Shown here: positions 22,629 through 34,204 of the stretch, one piece after another
Numbering within the stretch: the stretch's first letter is position 1
How the letters are laid out: the number at the start of each line of letters is the position of its first letter
Source of the DNA: Ananas comosus
Taxonomy: Eukaryota > Streptophyta > Magnoliopsida > Poales > Bromeliaceae
NCBI RefSeq assembly: GCF_001540865.1
Contig: NC_033635.1
Span: forward strand, 9,239,388-9,303,387
DNA length: 64,000 bases
Direction: 5' to 3'
Made by a program: the position numbers and the translations under genes
Notes under the pieces: model-generated
What the model was told of the DNA's origin: nothing
What the model saw: the letters and a program-made list of their open reading frames with translations, nothing else
Databases searched by the model: none

Positions 22629-23960
22629 TGTCACGCCCCGGGGTCCCTTTTAGGTTAAAATACAGCGGATACAGCGGAATTTTTTTTTTTTTTTTTTTGA
22701 AAACCTAACCCCAGGGAATGCCAGATCCGCCACAAATACAGGAAATCCACTGTTTACACGGACAGAGTCTCCCCTGTATTTGCACGGCGTCGCACAAGTA
22801 TAAAAGTACAAATATGATAGAACCACAACTAAATGAATATAAAGATAACTAAACATTCATACATTCACCATTCACATCACAGATTTACATTCAATGTTTA
22901 AACATAATTCCACAGAAAATCTTTTGAAAACTGTTCCCTACACGGAAACTTTTATCTTTTAAAAACGCTACCACGAGGGCTAGAAAATCTTTTATTTACG
23001 AAAATCCAGAAATCCTTGAATATTTTAACATAATGAAATACTGAACCATATAGACTGACTAAGCTATATATCACCAGAAATAATAGGGTAATAACTCAAT
23101 AGTACAAACCGGGTCGAAGGCTCTAACGATAGCTATCCACGTGTCTCACGTCTCGTCTCAACCTCACCGCCCGCGATACCTAAAAAATAGTGGGGGAGGT
23201 GAGAACATGTAAACATGTCTCCCCTCCCAGTGGGTACCGCAAGCCGAAGAAGGCGAGGAGTACTCACCGGACGGATTGGGAAGTAGATAAAACAACAATT
23301 GGCGGTAAGTAAAATACAGTAGCACGCGATAATGAACGAATTGAGATATATAGATGAAAGCACAACTACCGCTACTGTAATTGTACAACTGAAGCATACA
23401 AGATATCAAAAATAATAGCAAGACAACTGTAAATGAAAGAACTAAGAAGTATTATATGCAAACAACCGCTGACATAGCCTATATGCGCTTAACGCGGAAC
23501 GAGAAGTCCAAAATAGTACCAATCTAAACCGCCGTGTCGGTCTTAAGGTATCCAGGCAAAAGCCAACTACTGCCTCACATCCTGGCAATGTACCCCTACA
23601 CAAAGAGCAACACCGTTGGTCTCACGGTACGGTCGGTACGACCAGTTTCCGGAAAAAAGAACACCCTCCTCGCGGGGATCCTACCCGTGGTGACGTGAAA
23701 TACACTAGAGCTTGGCGATCAATGCGGATTGATCAATAGTCAACCGTCGGCAATCAGCCGAACAATCACCCGCCCCTCGGGCTAACCGACCAAAACAGTC
23801 AATCCACTGTAAGGAAAGCACAAAACCGACCCACTCAGCTCAACTAGGATGGAGCAACAGATCGACATCCTCTCAAAATAGGCAAGTAGCTGCTCAATTG
23901 AACCACATTAGGACTGACGTCACTCAGGCAACTAGGATATCTGCACAACGTGAATCGACA
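22629..23960 (-). mobile_element. LTR subfamily D, 3' portion, minus
   Basis: It starts TGTCACGCCCCGGGG and carries a poly-T run, the CTACCACGAGGGC block and the GTGGGGGAGGTGAGAACATG block. It ends at a junction with copia integrase sequence near 23960. An inverted, diverged counterpart lies at 25709-27845. The mirror block at 34205-37655 contains the same sequence read backwards. Confidence 0.75.
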
Positions 23961-24857
23961 TCAACAATGACTTCAAAATGCTGGACGCTTCATAAGATGA
24001 CTACTCAAAGAAAGGTTGGACATTTTCTATTCGCAGAAAAGCGATGTATTCAGAGACTTCAAGAGTGACAGACTTAATTGAGAATGCAACAAGGAAAGCA
24101 AATTAACGCCTTCGCCCTGACAATGTGATAAGAAGTTCTGTCAGGAGAATTTAATGAATTCTGTTATAAGAAGAAGAAATCGAGAGACACGTCGCACAGT
24201 CGTACAGCACACCGCAGCAAAAACGCGTGCAGAACGTATGAAAGCGAACATTGATGGTAGAAAGACAAGATGTCTACTCTCGATATGCAGGAATTTGGCG
24301 AGGTATTTGGGCAGAAGCTGCATCTACAGCTTGCTATTTGGTGAATCGGTCTACCGTCGACCTTCTATTGATCTAAACTCCAGAAAGGTAGGTCTCTGGC
24401 CAACCCTCCTAGTTATTCGATATTAAAAATTTCGGCATGTCCTGTATATGCACATGTCAATCAAGGGAAAATTAAAACCTAGATCTAAGGAATGCAAGTT
24501 TTTAGTTATGCTTCTGGGCACTAAAGGTTTCGTTGTGTGTCCTGAAGATAAGAAAAATTATAATTAGGCAGAGATGTCAAAGTTTAACGAAACTGTGATG
24601 CTCGCCGAAAGGAGGAGTCACCGTGTTCTTGTTGATACTAGGGTACATGGTCAGGTGCAGATGCAGATGGATCGAAGAAACTGTCGAGAGTGGAGTTTCA
24701 AACTCAACTCTAAAAAATCTAGATCACTCCAGCCACCAGGTACCACTTCAGGCCGATTCTGCTCTACAAAGCAGAGGCGCAACCACAGACAGACACATAT
24801 TCAGATAGCTCAGAGATTCGACGAAAGAAAGGGAGATCTAGACCACCGTAGAGATAC
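23961..24857 (+). pseudogene. Ty1/copia integrase fragment, frame-shifted
   Basis: The plus strand shows copia integrase core and C-terminal words scattered over three frames: IERHVAQSYSTPQQ near 24180, WAEAASTACYLVNRS near 24310, AHVNQGKLKPRSKE near 24455 and KFNETVML near 24580. Many single-base insertions and deletions break the frame. The mirrored copy reads the same region with far fewer breaks, which suggests poor base quality here as much as true decay. It ends where a gypsy LTR begins at 24858. The downstream RT/RNase H part may be the piece at 39988. Confidence 0.8.
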
Positions 24858-25608
24858 TGAGCTAGGCACACTTGAACACCTTTGCAATGCGAGTCGAGTG
24901 TTTCGATGGTATTCGAACTTTTCACGAATTAGTGAGGCCGTCGATGGTATACGGCCTATAAAGTTGCGATCTCAAGAGTTTGGGCAGAGTCCTGAGAGTT
25001 TTGACTCTCGGGGACCGGTCCTGATAGAGACCGGTCCCGGCCAGTGAACAGGGCCGCGCACAGGCGAGGCAACCGTCCTTGGCAGTTGATAACTGGCCCG
25101 AGCGCGTCTGCGCAAGGGGAGAGACCTGGTCCGCGCAGGGAGAGACCGGTTCCCAAGAACGCTGGTTTTTTCGGGTTCACAGCAAAGAGACCGGTCCTGC
25201 TGGGGAGAGACCGGTCCCTCTGGGCGAAAACTGCCCAGTCCGGGCTGATGTAAATCTGGGTTTTTTGAGGGCCCTATGTGGTATATATTGTTACTTTAGG
25301 CTATAGGCGAGGCCTCTCCTCCCCCTCTCGACGCTCATTTTCTCTCCCTCACACTCTCATAGCATTTTCTAGAGACAGAAAGGGAAGGAAAGAAGGGAGA
25401 AGAAGAGGTGAAGGAGTGCATAGAGGCCTTGGAGCATCATCTTCTTCCTCTATTTCTCGCTCTTTGGAGGTTTTGAGCTTGCCGTGGAGCTTTGTGAGGA
25501 TCAAATCCCTCAAACCCTACTTGTTTTGAGCTTGGATTGGGCTTCTCTTGAGGTTAGGCTTGTAATCAGCCCATTAATACTTGTTTTGTTAGGTTTTTCT
25601 AAAGATGA
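24858..25608 (+). mobile_element. Gypsy LTR (subfamily C), plus, 5' part
   Basis: The LTR start (AGGCACACTTGAACACC, an error-rich version of TAGCACACTGGACC) follows copia sequence. It continues through the GGGACCGGTC motif cluster (25014-25215) and a CTCTCTCCC/GGGAAGGA block. It stops at the 100-N gap. It corresponds to the reverse complement of 15915-16564. Confidence 0.8.
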
Positions 25609-25708
25609 NNNNNNNNNNNNNNNNNNNNNNNNNNNNNNNNNNNNNNNNNNNNNNNNNNNNNNNNNNNNNNNNNNNNNNNNNNNNNNNNNNNNNNNNNNNN
25701 NNNNNNNN
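25609..25708. other. Assembly gap (100 N)
   Basis: A round-number gap of unknown true size. Confidence 1.
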
Positions 25709-27845
25709 TCCCCGCCACCCCTCGCTACACCCCCCTCCGCGCCTCCGCCACCCCCACTCGTATCTGTTTCCATTGCAACCAGCACCCTCCGGCATCCTTT
25801 GTTATATATCCATGCTATGTTATCCCCCTGTTGACTTCCGCACCACTAATAATGTTACATTACAGCCCCTCACCGTGTTTGATTATCACCTCTAACTCCG
25901 TGGTTTCCAATATTATTAATCCATGTGTAGGAAGTATAGTCTAATTGCCTATGGACCCACCATGATCTCCTTGTCTGCTCAGCTCCTACGCCCCTGATTC
26001 TGCCATACCGTCCCTGTTCATATTTAAGTAAGCTCTGTAATACATACTGTGAGCCTTAGGCGATCTTCGCTGATTCTAGTTCTCAGTATTTTGACCTACT
26101 TCGTGAGCTTCCTCACCTTCTTTCCACATGATGACCGGTGACGTCGGTATACCCCCTTCGAGGTAGGATTGAAATCTAGTTGCCGACGGATGATTATACT
26201 TTTATTCACTCACCCAATCTACACTTCCGCTCGCCACACCATGATTGTCCGAGTTTCATACCTGTACTTTGTGAGTGATTGGGGTGCGGATTCTTCCAAT
26301 ATCCTAGTTGCGATGCTGATGGTCATCCTTGTGTTCATTGAGCATATGCAACTATTTGAGAGGTATGTCGATGTTTTCCATCTAAGTTGACTGCTGCCGT
26401 GGTGGTTCTTGTGCTTCCTTACAGTTGACGACCTAGTGCGGTCGATGGCCCTGCGGGCAGCGATCTGCTCGCTGTTGCCGCTTGTTATTGACCATATTGC
26501 ATTGATCGCCCCCGACTACTTCGTCGCCATTTCAACAGAACACTGGCGGTCTGATGCCACGCAAGTATCGCTTCTTTCCGGTAAAAGTGGTTGAATATGA
26601 CAACCACCGTGAGCCTAGAGGGGTTCTATGCCATGTGAGCGGGCCATGGTACTGTCGAAGAGGTGTGCGCTGCGGACCTCCAGCGCGCACTGCTTTGAGG
26701 TCTGCGGTGCGACCAAGAGACGCATTGGTTTCAGATTGGTATTTTTTTGACTTCTTGACCGGTTGATAACGCCATATGTCTCATAGTAAGCATCATTTGC
26801 ATGCGCATACCTTACAGTTCTTAAACTTTATATGTTGTCTTGACCTGTTATCGTAGATGTTCATTCGGTATGCTTCGATTCCAGTTAGCAGTAGCGGTAA
26901 GCCGTTATATTCAGATCTAGTCTTACCTTCTTTCAGTTTTATTCTGCTACTGTCATTGGTATATCGCTGCTTACCTTATTAATTGTTGCTACTATCGTAT
27001 TCCACTGAAACAACTAACTCTGTTGTTGTTATTCTATGCTCTTCCATACGATCCGGTGATTCTACTGCCTCGCCTTCATCGGCTTCGTATCGCCTCGGAG
27101 GGGAGACTGTCTTACATGTTCCACCTCCCCACAACCATTTTCAGGTATCGCAGTTGATGAGAGTGGACAGACCGTGAGGTAACATGTGTAGCGGTCGATA
27201 ACGTTCTCCGACCTCAGGTTATTTCGGTATAAGTTAATTACCCCCTTATCTACTTGTCATTATTATAGGCCTAGACTGTTAATAATGCTGGTTCAGTATT
27301 TCTTATTTACCACTTGAAAATATGATTTTCGTCGCGAATAAATAAAAGGATTTCTGATTTTTGTAGACAATCAAACGAGGTACTTCTACCCTCCGTGTCG
27401 TTTTTAAAAATAAGAAGTCTCCCGCTCGTAGCGTACAATTTTTTTTCAAAAAGCTTTCTCGTGTGGATTTTGTATGCTTAGCATTTCAAAAACCTCTTTC
27501 GATGTGGAAACATTTTAACTGATAGATGTCGAAGTGTATCTGTTTAAATATTGGAATATTAATAAAGTTGAAACCGTAACTGTGATGTGAATGGTGCTAA
27601 ATGAACTAGCGATTAATTGTTGTTATTCTGTATATTCATTTGGTTTTGGTTGTACCGTGGGTTACTTCTTGTACTTGGTCGCGACGCCTGTGCAAATATA
27701 GGGAGAACTCTGTTCGTGTGCACAATTGGATTCCCCTGTATTGTGGCAGATCTGGCATACTCTGGGTCAGGTTTTCAAAAAAAAAAAATCCAGGACGCTT
27801 TATATTCACGCTATCTTTTAAATTGAAAGGGACCCGGGCGTGACA
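25709..27845 (+). mobile_element. LTR subfamily D-like, plus, 5' part missing
   Basis: It ends GGGACCCGGGCGTGACA at 27845. Blocks at 27050-27180 and 27640-27840 are inverted counterparts of 23100-23250 and 22630-22860. It is followed by ATAAG at the start of the 460-bp tandem array, where the undisturbed array also reads ATAAG, so this LTR was probably inserted into the array. Sequence similarity to 22629-23960 is weak in places. Short open frames here are not genes. Confidence 0.6.
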
Positions 27846-28554
27846 ATAAGTACGTTTCCTTGTTCTAACAGGGGGCCGGTAAACAAAGATATCCAAATCA
27901 ATTGAATTTTTGTTAGAAAATTCTTTAAACTATTTAAAACAAGATCTATACTCTTGATTTTGATTACAAGACTCCTATCATTATTTTTTAAAGAATATTC
28001 ATTTTCAACCGTTCATTTTTGTGTCCACTCGATGGATAAGAGAACAATATAAAAAATGTATGAAACTTGATTTCTAAACACTTCAAGTAGTATAGATCAT
28101 GTTCAACGGTGCCGATCGTCGATTTAGAGGCTCCATCGAAAACAAATGGGTGGCAACGGAGCCTGTTTGCTATCGATAGTATTCTAGCTCAACTCTCTAT
28201 ATATATTGAACATGATTTATACCACTTGAAGTGTTTATAAATCAAATTTTAAATCTTTTCGACATCATTTGCCGAATAATCAAAAGGTTTCAAATTTTGT
28301 AATTTTAATGGTCGATATAAGACGTTTTCTTGTTTAACGGCGTAAAGAAATCAAATCAATTGAATTTTTGTTAAAAATTTTTTTAAACTATTTAAAACAA
28401 GATCTATACTCTTGATCTTGATTACAAGACTCCTACCATCGTTTTTTAAAAAATATTCATTTTCAGCCGTTCATTTTTGTGTCCACTCGATGGATAAGAG
28501 AACGATATCGAAAATGTATGAAATTTGATTTCTAACCACTTCAAGTAGTATAGA

Positions 28555-31215
28555 TGTCACGCCCCGGGACCGATACCAATTTGGGCCGGCCCGAGCATGT
28601 CAAACAGACGCCAAATGGACAGAGTTTTTCCTGTCCGCCCAAGACTCATCACCTGTACATTTTCAAGTAGAGAAAAGCACTAGCGGAAACATACAGAAAC
28701 GGCTTACACGAGGGTAAAGAATAGCCATGAGTGAAAGAAAGGGAACTAAACATCTACACAGGTACTATGATTCTCTTTTGATCATATACATTGCATTTAA
28801 CCTTCATATTCATGATTCTTTACATTTCATTACATCACTTGCATCATTTCTTTTTACATCACAATGCCTCAAAATAAACTTTACAATCTTTTCTTTCTTT
28901 GCTTGATACATTAACATCTTAAATCATCAAATACAAAAGATGATAAAAGGGTATACTACTAACAAAATGTAAAGCCCGACTCGGGTGGCCACTGTCTAGG
29001 GTGCGATACCTTTATCGCGGTCACTCGCCGATTCGCTCGGTCCCGCCTCTGTGGAAATAGTGGGGTGAGAACTACAACAAAGTTTCCAGTGGGTTCGGCC
29101 CCAATCTCACCGACTTTCTCACTAGGACTAACTCAGGCATAATAGAAAGGATAAGCAGAATAGTAACCAAACTAAAATCATGATGCTAATATGCCTGAAC
29201 AATAAAGCAAGAAGTATACTAAACGTAAATCATGCAAGTATGCAAGTTCTTTGTTCTCTACTCTTTATTCTTTAAGCTTTGTTCTTTGTTCTTTAATCTC
29301 ACGGCTAACCTGGGGGTTTCGCCACATTAACTTGCCCACATTAAGTCTATCATCGCGGGCCCTCAGCTGCCTCACGCTAAGACCGTCCTCGGGTTTACTC
29401 CAATCCGTGATGCAAAACTTCGGAGTGCATCGCTCGAGGGGGAGCGACCGCCCTCGAGCATGGAACTCATAGCAAGTATGATCGATCCTTAACTCTAAGG
29501 ATATATAGTTCAATCATTGTCTTTACACTAACTCTAGTGTTCTTTACATCACTTTATTTTGCTAACTCTAACAATCATTGTTCTTTAACTTTACTCGTTC
29601 TTTATGCCACTTTCATTTTCTTTCCTTGTCTCTAATCATTATCATTGTTCTTTGCATCACATTTCTCTTTGATGCCACACACACACTAACTCTAGTGTCA
29701 CTTTACTTTACATTACCGAATGCCACTCGATCTATGTTTTATTGTGTCACTTGTTCTTTCATCTAATTGGGTACTCACATTCTATCTCATGCATACATAT
29801 AGGGTTGAATAGGCTCTCAAACATTTCAAATAGCACGTGTACTCACATCATACAACATTCACATGTATATCATCACATCTACCGTATAATGCATACAACA
29901 ATATAAATATATACTCAATTGAATGACACATTAGGCATAGAAGGAATTCCAACGAGTTTGGATAGCACAACCCACCTCGTAGGCATACTAGGATGCTACG
30001 GTGATTTTCTCGAGATTTTTAGCCTCTTAGTTTGTTACCTCCGGCAAAACGAAGCCCTATTGGGCCATTTTGCTCATATCTTTACATTGGCTTTTCGTAA
30101 CGTTAATCCGAGCACACCAACGTGTCGGAAATACCCCCAATTAGATTTCTAAAGGGTGTCAATTTCACTTTGGAACCCTCACAAGCAAAAGCCCCAATTT
30201 GGGTGCCCTAGCTCATAGCATACATCAAACCTAGGGTTTGATCTCATTAGGAAGCAAAAATAAGCTTCAAATCATGTAAAGGTTCCATTTGAACCATCCT
30301 TAGCTTAATCAAAACCCATTTTAGGGTTTCAACATGAGAGGGGTTGAAGCTTACCTTCAAGCTTCACCATCTCCACCCAATCCATTGTTTGATCTCTAAA
30401 AGAAGCAAAAGATAGCTCCAAATACTCTAAAGGCTCTATAAAATCCATTTTTAGCTTAATCCAAACCCTAGTTTGGGTTCTACCATGAATAGGGTTCAAG
30501 CTTACCTCTAAGCTTGCTCTTATGTTGCTCCAAAGAGGAAGAAGAGGAGGTAGCTTCACTCCTTAGCTTCTTCTTCACCTTCTTTCTCCTTTTCTTCTTC
30601 TTTTCCTTTTCCTTTTCTTTCTTTTCCTTGTCTCCTTCTTCTCCTTCTTGTCTTCTAGAGAGAGAAAAAGAGGGAAGAGTGTGAGAGGGTGAGAATGAGA
30701 GGAAATATCTCATACACCCCTCATACATAGCCCACATAATGCATTTTTGCATTTAAACCCCTCAGCTTTTATCTTATTACACTGCCAGAACTGGGCAGTT
30801 TTCGTGCTCGGGGACCGATCTCCCCGACTTGGGACCGGTCCCAGAGAGCTCTCCCCGCGGGCAGCCAGGTCTCCCGCGCAATGCAACCGGTCTCTCCCAG
30901 GTTGACCGGTCTCTCGGGGATCGGTCTCTCTCGCAGGGACCGGTTCCCGAGAGTTGGTTTTCTGGGACTTAGCCGATTTTCAGCCCTTCTCATTTCTCAC
31001 GCGTTCGGGGACCGGTTTCTCCCACTAGGTATCGGTCCCCGAGAGCTCAAAAACTGCAGTTTGCAGATTTTTGATTCTTTAGCTCTCGAAAACCTCCCAC
31101 AATGCACTTTTGATCATTTTAACACCTTCGGACTTTTCAAAGTGTTCCATCCTCGCATTTTGGTCAATTTGACTAAAGTTCGATATTTATTTTCCGAATT
31201 TTTCGGTATATTACA
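28555..31215 (-). mobile_element. Solo LTR (subfamily B), minus, TSD ATAGA
   Basis: A complete 2,661-bp LTR from TGTCACGCCCCGGGACC to GGTATATTACA, flanked by ATAGA on both sides (28550-28554 and 31216-31220). The neighbouring array unit shows the empty site (AGTATAGATCATGTTC), which proves the insertion boundaries. It carries an ACCGGT motif cluster at about 30806-31043 and pyrimidine-rich tracts at 30570-30650. Small open frames within it have no domain. Confidence 0.95.
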
Positions 31216-31774
31216 ATAGATCATGTTCAACGGTGCCGATCGTCGGTTTAGAGGCTCCATAAAAAACAAATGGATGGCAACGGAGCCCGTTTGCTATCGA
31301 CAGTATTCTAGCTCAACTTTCTATATATATAGAACATGATTTATACCACTTGAAGTATTTAGAAATCAAATTTTTAATCTTTTCAACATCATTTGCCTAA
31401 TAATCAAAACGTTTCAAAATTTGTAATTTTAATGGTCGATATAAGACGTTTTCTTGTTTAACGGCGTTAAGATATCCAAATCAATTGAATTTTTGTTAAA
31501 ATTTTTTTTAACTATTTAAAACAAGATCTATACTCTTGGTTTTGATTACAAGACTCCTATCATCATTTTTTAAAAAATATTCATTTTCAGCCGTTCATTT
31601 TTGTGTCCATTCGATGGATAAGAGAACAATATCGAAAATGTATGAAATTTGATTTCTAAATACTTCAAGTGGTATAGATCATGTTCAACGGTACCGATCG
31701 TCAATTTGGAGGCTCCATCATCGAAAACAAATGGGTGGCAACGGAGTCCGTTTGCTATCGATAGTATATATATA

Positions 31775-31775
31775 N
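31775..31775. other. Single N with duplicated flanks
   Basis: The block CGAAAACAAATGGGTGGCAA to TTTGCTAT occurs on both sides of the N (from 31716 and from 31777). It is probably an unmerged contig overlap rather than a real duplication. Confidence 0.8.
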
Positions 31776-31833
31776 TCGAAAACAAATGGGTGGCAACGGA
31801 GTCCGTTTGCTATCAATAGTATTCTAGCTCAAA

Positions 31834-31834
<1 letters not shown>

Positions 31835-31867
<33 letters not shown>
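31835..31867. repeat. TA microsatellite
   Basis: A run of about 16 TA units at the end of the tandem array. Confidence 0.95.
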
Positions 31868-31871
<4 letters not shown>

Positions 31872-31994
31872 GTCTACTATTCTAGTAATAGTACAAACCA
31901 CTTGCTATAGGTTTTCGGCCCTTAGATAAAGGGATGTGTGGTTAGGAAGATAGTGATCTTCTAGGATTGAGTGGGTGATTGAATGGGTGATTAG

Positions 31995-32415
31995 TGTGAG
32001 GACTGATATTTTTGCTGTGTAGATAAATCTTTTGTTAAAGATATTTTTGTGTGTAATTTAATTACATAAGCACTTGTCAAGTTTCAGGAGAAAACGAGTT
32101 AGGATGGAGAAGTTACGCGACCTATATTAATCACTTAAAAGTAAATAGTAACTTTGGTTTTCCGGAGAGGCCAATCAGTGGAGATAGTTTCTGGTGCGTA
32201 TTGGACTCCATGCATAGTGATCCAATAGCTCGTTTTCAATGGTGCGACTATCTTGGACCCAATGGCACTAATGGATTTGGGTTTTGATGCACGATTTTCG
32301 AGAAAAAGGGGTTTTATTAGATTTACACATATATATAAGTAGTTTTTGGAAAATTGGTGAGGGGATGGGTTTTATCGCAAATCAGTGACCAAATCTGATG
32401 AAACAAAATTGTAGA
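31995..32415 (+). mobile_element. LTR subfamily D start fragment, plus
   Basis: It begins TGTGAGGACTG and contains the TGTAATTTAATTACATAAGC and TCAAGTTTCAGGAGAAAA blocks seen in reverse complement at 44440-44556. It is abruptly joined to the truncated gag gene at 32417, so it is a fragment or chimeric join. Confidence 0.7.
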
Positions 32416-32416
32416 T

Positions 32417-33040
32417 TCAATGCCCAGTCATAGGCGGAAGATCGGAAGATGGATCCCGCCTAACTCGCTTCCACCACACCTTCGCCGCCTTCTCAAGGCA
32501 ATGTGTGGCGAGCTGTACCTTATCCTTGTCCAAGGTGTATAGGTCCTCGAACAACGTCTCCATGGAGTTGATCCAGGACTCCACCGCCGCCGGTTCCACC
32601 ACTCCTCCTTCTAAGATAGGTGGATTGAACTTCTTTAATTGAATAAGAGCCGCCAACGTGCGCTTCCGCTCCGCCTCATCCACCGCACTATCGGGGTTTG
32701 AGGTCCCCGAACCAGCCGGCACCATTGTAATAGGCACGGCTGCCGCCACCATGCCCTCGGCCGCGCTCGGAACCACTGCAGGGGGCGCAGGGTGCACGGC
32801 CTCCACCGGCGCCGCCGCTTGCTGTCGCTCTAGCGCCTCTTGGAGCCTTTGGATCTGTTCCCCTTGGCGCTGAACGAACTCCGCTTTTTGCCGCACTACG
32901 CCAATAAGCGCGGCCAACTGCTCCCGAAGCTCCCCGTCGCCACCTGCTCCGGGTTGCACGGGAGCCGCACTTGGCTCCTCGGCCATAGACCTCGTCCGCA
33001 GTCGACCACGAGGTAACTTAGGTCGTCCACGAGGTGGCAT
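32417..33040 (-). pseudogene. Gypsy gag, N-terminal part, truncated
   Basis: Gag forms the particle of LTR retrotransposons. The minus-strand frame starts MPPRGRPKLPRGR at 33040. It has an Arg/Pro-rich start, a Gln/Glu-rich coiled-coil-like segment (VQRQGEQIQRLQEALERQQ), an Ala/Pro-rich linker, and then the start of the retrotransposon gag domain (FNPPILEGG, AVESWINSMETLF, LATHCLEKAAKVWWKRV). It breaks off right after SDLPPMT, where the family continues, and hits a stop at 32417. It lies in normal order behind a primer-binding site and LTR at 33361-34203. An ATG at 33061 is also in frame. Confidence 0.85.
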
Positions 33041-33360
33041 TGCTTCCTGAAAATGAAGCAATTCATGTTAGTTACTTAGACAATATACTCGATTATACCC
33101 AATTCGGCGAAAGCAACAAGTGTATTTATTCTCCTTCCAAAGCATCATGTCGTCGGCCGCCGATCACAACACAAGGAAAAGAAAACAAATAACAACTTAA
33201 ATTTAGTCCCTAACCACATTAGAGACATATTAACATTAACCCAATCATAAGCTTTCGCTATACTTTGTTCAACGTCACTCACGTTTTCTAGGTCCTGAAG
33301 GTCTTTCCAATCCTAAAGGTCTCTAGGTCGATCCTAAACTTTCACCTTTTTGGCTTTTAC
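33041..33360 (-). other. Gypsy 5' leader between PBS and gag
   Basis: Non-coding, AT-rich leader of the minus-strand gypsy element. Nothing else recognised. Confidence 0.6.
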
Positions 33361-33372
33361 GCTCTGATACCA
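33361..33372 (-). other. Primer-binding site (tRNA-iMet)
   Basis: The minus strand reads TGGTATCAGAGC, 7 bases after the LTR end CGTGACA. This is the standard priming site of plant gypsy elements. Confidence 0.92.
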
Positions 33373-33379
33373 TTATATC

Positions 33380-34203
33380 TGTCACGACCCGAGCACGATC
33401 CTTTTGGCCGATTCGAGCGCGTCGAACAGACGCCGAACGAACAGAGCCTCCCCTGTCCGCCCAAGGCTCAACACCAAGTATCAATAGGGTAAAATTTTGC
33501 ACATGCGGAAGCAAACACAATGGCTTGCACAGGGGCAAGCAATAGCCAATAGTGAAAGTAATAAACTACACTTAGAAAATTATTTATATTTTTGCATCAT
33601 TTCTTTTCTTTACATCACATGATCTCAAAATATAAGTCTTGCATTGAAATATAAAGTATCTTATACATTATTCATTTAACATGTTCATAATACTAAAATC
33701 ATCGAAATACAAAAGATGATAACTAAAGGGCATGCAACTAAACTAAAATGTGAAACCAACTCAGGTGGTCTCCATCTAGGGCGCGATGCCCTTACCGCGA
33801 TCGTCCGCCAGCTCGCTCGGTCCCGGCTCTATGGAAATAGTGGGGTGAGAACTACAACAAAGTTCCCAGTGGGTTCGGCAACCGACCACACTGACTTTCC
33901 TACTAGGTCTAAATCAGGCATAATAGAAGAAAAGAGATATAGATAGTAACCAAACTATACAAATGCTGCTAACATGCCTGAGCAATAAATAATGCAATGC
34001 TCAATAGTATGCTCATGATGAATGCAAGGTCACAATCTCATTGCTCAATCTCTTGGCTAACCCGTAGGTTTCGCCCTCAACAACTCACCAACTCAAATCC
34101 CAGTATCGGGGAGGCTACTACACCCGACGGGACCGTCCGTCCTCTAGAGAGGCTACTACACCCAGTGATGATAACTCCGGAGCACATCGCTAGAGGGGGA
34201 GTT
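33380..34203 (-). mobile_element. Gypsy 5' LTR (subfamily C), minus, 3' part
   Basis: The LTR begins TGTCACGACCCGAGCACG at 33380 next to the PBS. The pattern up to 34203 matches subfamilies B and C in normal orientation. At 34204 there is a single N, and the rest of the LTR continues only in the mirrored block. Confidence 0.8.
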
Positions 34204-34204
34204 N

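Larger units (their letters stand above)
27846..31834. repeat. Tandem array of about three 460-bp units
   Basis: The word AAATCAATTGAATTTTTGTT starts copies near 27894, 28353 and 31479. The first two are 459 bp apart. The third is 460 bp on after subtracting the 2,666-bp insertion at 28555-31215 with its duplication. Each unit contains a near-palindrome: CACTTCAAGTAGTATAGATC and its inverted partner ending in CACTTGAAGTG, about 100 bp apart. No coding potential. The array is interrupted by a solo LTR and a single N. Confidence 0.85.

Noticed and set aside
27846..31834. CRISPR-like array
   Set aside because: Only about three units of 460 bp, in a plant genome, with no short repeat-spacer pattern.
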